Assembly (NCBI GenBank): GCA_013003515.1
Contig: JABDIW010000263.1
Coordinates: 1 to 5,384 of the forward strand
Direction: 5' to 3'
Source of the DNA: Acidimicrobiia bacterium
Lineage (GTDB): Bacteria; Actinomycetota; Acidimicrobiia; Spongiisociales; UBA5794
Length of the DNA: 5,384 bases
The first letter of the stretch is position 1. Each line of letters starts with the position of its first letter. A program made the translations under genes and the position numbers. The notes below the pieces were generated by a model that saw nothing but the letters and a program-made list of their open reading frames with translations, was not told where the DNA came from and searched no databases. This document shows, piece by piece, positions 4,419-5,384 of this stretch.

Positions 4419-5384
4419 TCAGCCTGCGCTGACCCGCATCGGGTCGTCGAGGGCGATAATCACGGGTTCAAGGTCCCTGGGTCCCGGAGCCGTGTAGCGC
4501 ACGCCGGGGAAGGGCGCTGGCCCCGGGCCACCCGGGTTGTAGAGCGGGAGGTAGCCATCACCGGCGGGAACCTCGACGTGGGTGATGGAGCGGGCGGCGG
4601 CTTGATCGCCGATGAGGATGATGTCGATGTAGTTGTCTGCGTCCTCCTGGTAGCAGAGGTCGTAGGTGGCCCCCTGGTCCTCGGCTTGGCCGAGATCGGC
4701 CAGGCCCAGCACGCGCAGGGTGCCTCCTGCCACCTCGTAGTCGACACCGACCTCGCTGAGCAGCACCGTGGAGCCGTCCTCGGCGGTGGCGTGGATGCGG
4801 AAGTGGTTCTCGTAGGCATCGGGTGTCAGCGAGTCGATCCCGGTGGGGGTGTATCCGCCTGAGGTGAGGAGCCGGAGGCGGAAGTCGCCGCCGCCGTAGA
4901 GAGCGAACTCATCGTTCGGTAGGAGCACCCTTTCGAGCTGTGGAGCTCCTCCCTCGCCTTCTGGCCGGTCGCCGACATGGTTGAGCTTGGCACCGACGAG
5001 GACCGGACCGGACTCGTACGGGCTTCTGCCGCCCTCCCAGGTCAGCCCGACGCCGCTCTGCACACCATTGGGGCCGAGGAACATGAGCGGGGTGCCGTCA
5101 TCGACGATCTCCAGCTTCTCCACGTACACGGCATCCGGTCCGTCCAGCCGATTGCCGAAGTCACCGAACACAACCGGCACGTTGCGCTCGTTGAGCTCCC
5201 AGTTGGGCATGATCCCAGCGGAGTTCGGAACTACCTGCTCGCCGGTGTTCAGTGTGAACAGGAAGTCCTCGGGGTTGATCGTCGCGGTCAAGACCGGCCA
5301 GGTGAACACAATCGGGAGTCCATCGTCGTAGTCGGGGGTGTCGTCGGCGACCCCGCGGTACAGGGCTTCGACGGTGGCTGCGGT
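4419..5384 (-). CDS. Protein of unknown function, C-terminal 321 residues (runs off right edge)
   Basis: The frame is open from the right edge to the TGA at 4421-4419. A GTG exists at 5309, but the 25 codons before it are open and coding-like, and no convincing Shine-Dalgarno precedes it, so the true start lies outside the window. The visible part has no membrane helix. It is acidic and looks beta-rich, with many Gly, Pro and Asp turns. Landmarks in visible-fragment numbering are FTWPVLTATINPEDF (27-41), ERNVPVVFGDFGNRL (66-80), VGLTWEGG (112-119), a single Cys244 in YDLCYQEDADNYIDI (241-255), and a Gly/Pro-rich loop at about 282-294. I recognise no catalytic motif and cannot name the family. 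The general pattern recalls uncharacterised proteins with a beta fold that may be secreted, but no signal peptide can be checked here. It lies upstream of and parallel to the MMPL transporter. Confidence 0.85.
   Translation of the reverse strand, partial: TAATVEALYRGVADDTPDYDDGLPIVFTWPVLTATINPEDFLFTLNTGEQVVPNSAGIMPNWELNERNVPVVFGDFGNRLDGPDAVYVEKLEIVDDGTPLMFLGPNGVQSGVGLTWEGGRSPYESGPVLVGAKLNHVGDRPEGEGGAPQLERVLLPNDEFALYGGGDFRLRLLTSGGYTPTGIDSLTPDAYENHFRIHATAEDGSTVLLSEVGVDYEVAGGTLRVLGLADLGQAEDQGATYDLCYQEDADNYIDIILIGDQAAARSITHVEVPAGDGYLPLYNPGGPGPAPFPGVRYTAPGPRDLEPVIIALDDPMRVSAG

Noticed and set aside
4419..5309. GTG at 5309 as the start of the right-edge protein
   Set aside because: The frame continues open and coding-like to 5384, and no convincing ribosome binding site precedes the GTG.

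Overview
The window is GC-rich DNA whose coding frames favour G or C at third codon positions. It carries an MMPL-type RND transporter and two proteins that look exported. This suggests a high-GC bacterium, most likely an actinobacterium of the Acidimicrobiia or a related lineage. That placement is inferred from composition and gene types; no marker gene here settles it.

Layout, left to right. (1) Positions 1-706, minus strand: the N-terminal 235 codons of a secreted or surface-anchored protein that runs off the left edge. It has a clear Shine-Dalgarno and a long signal peptide. (2) Positions 707-1132: a non-coding stretch with a possible leader stem-loop, a REP-like GC-rich hairpin, and a mosaic of tRNA-derived pieces. 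The mosaic holds a duplicated tRNA promoter with a tRNA 5' half, a 14-bp inverted repeat, and a 15-nt segment exactly complementary to the anticodon arm of the tRNA just downstream. (3) Positions 1133-1206, plus strand: an intact tRNA with a CAT anticodon, either elongator Met or the Ile2 type. (4) Positions 1207-1584: no gene recognised; a small hairpin lies against the stop of the next gene. (5) Positions 1585-4314, minus strand: a complete 909-residue MMPL/RND transporter with twelve predicted membrane helices, both proton-relay Asp-Tyr pairs and an unusual acidic, Pro/Ala-rich C-terminal tail. (6) Positions 4419-5384, minus strand: the C-terminal 321 residues of a protein of unknown function, running off the right edge.

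Genes 5 and 6 point the same way with 104 bp between them and no obvious terminator, so they may be co-transcribed. Transcription would run from the unknown protein into the transporter. The leftmost gene is also on the minus strand, but the plus-strand tRNA and about 880 bp without protein genes separate it from the transporter, so it is probably an independent unit. Both edge genes are open reading frames without a terminus inside the window and should be treated as partial.

The most unusual part is 970-1206. The tRNA gene is preceded by a partial copy of itself and by sequence that could pair with its own anticodon arm. This is either a rearrangement scar or an unusual tRNA leader.
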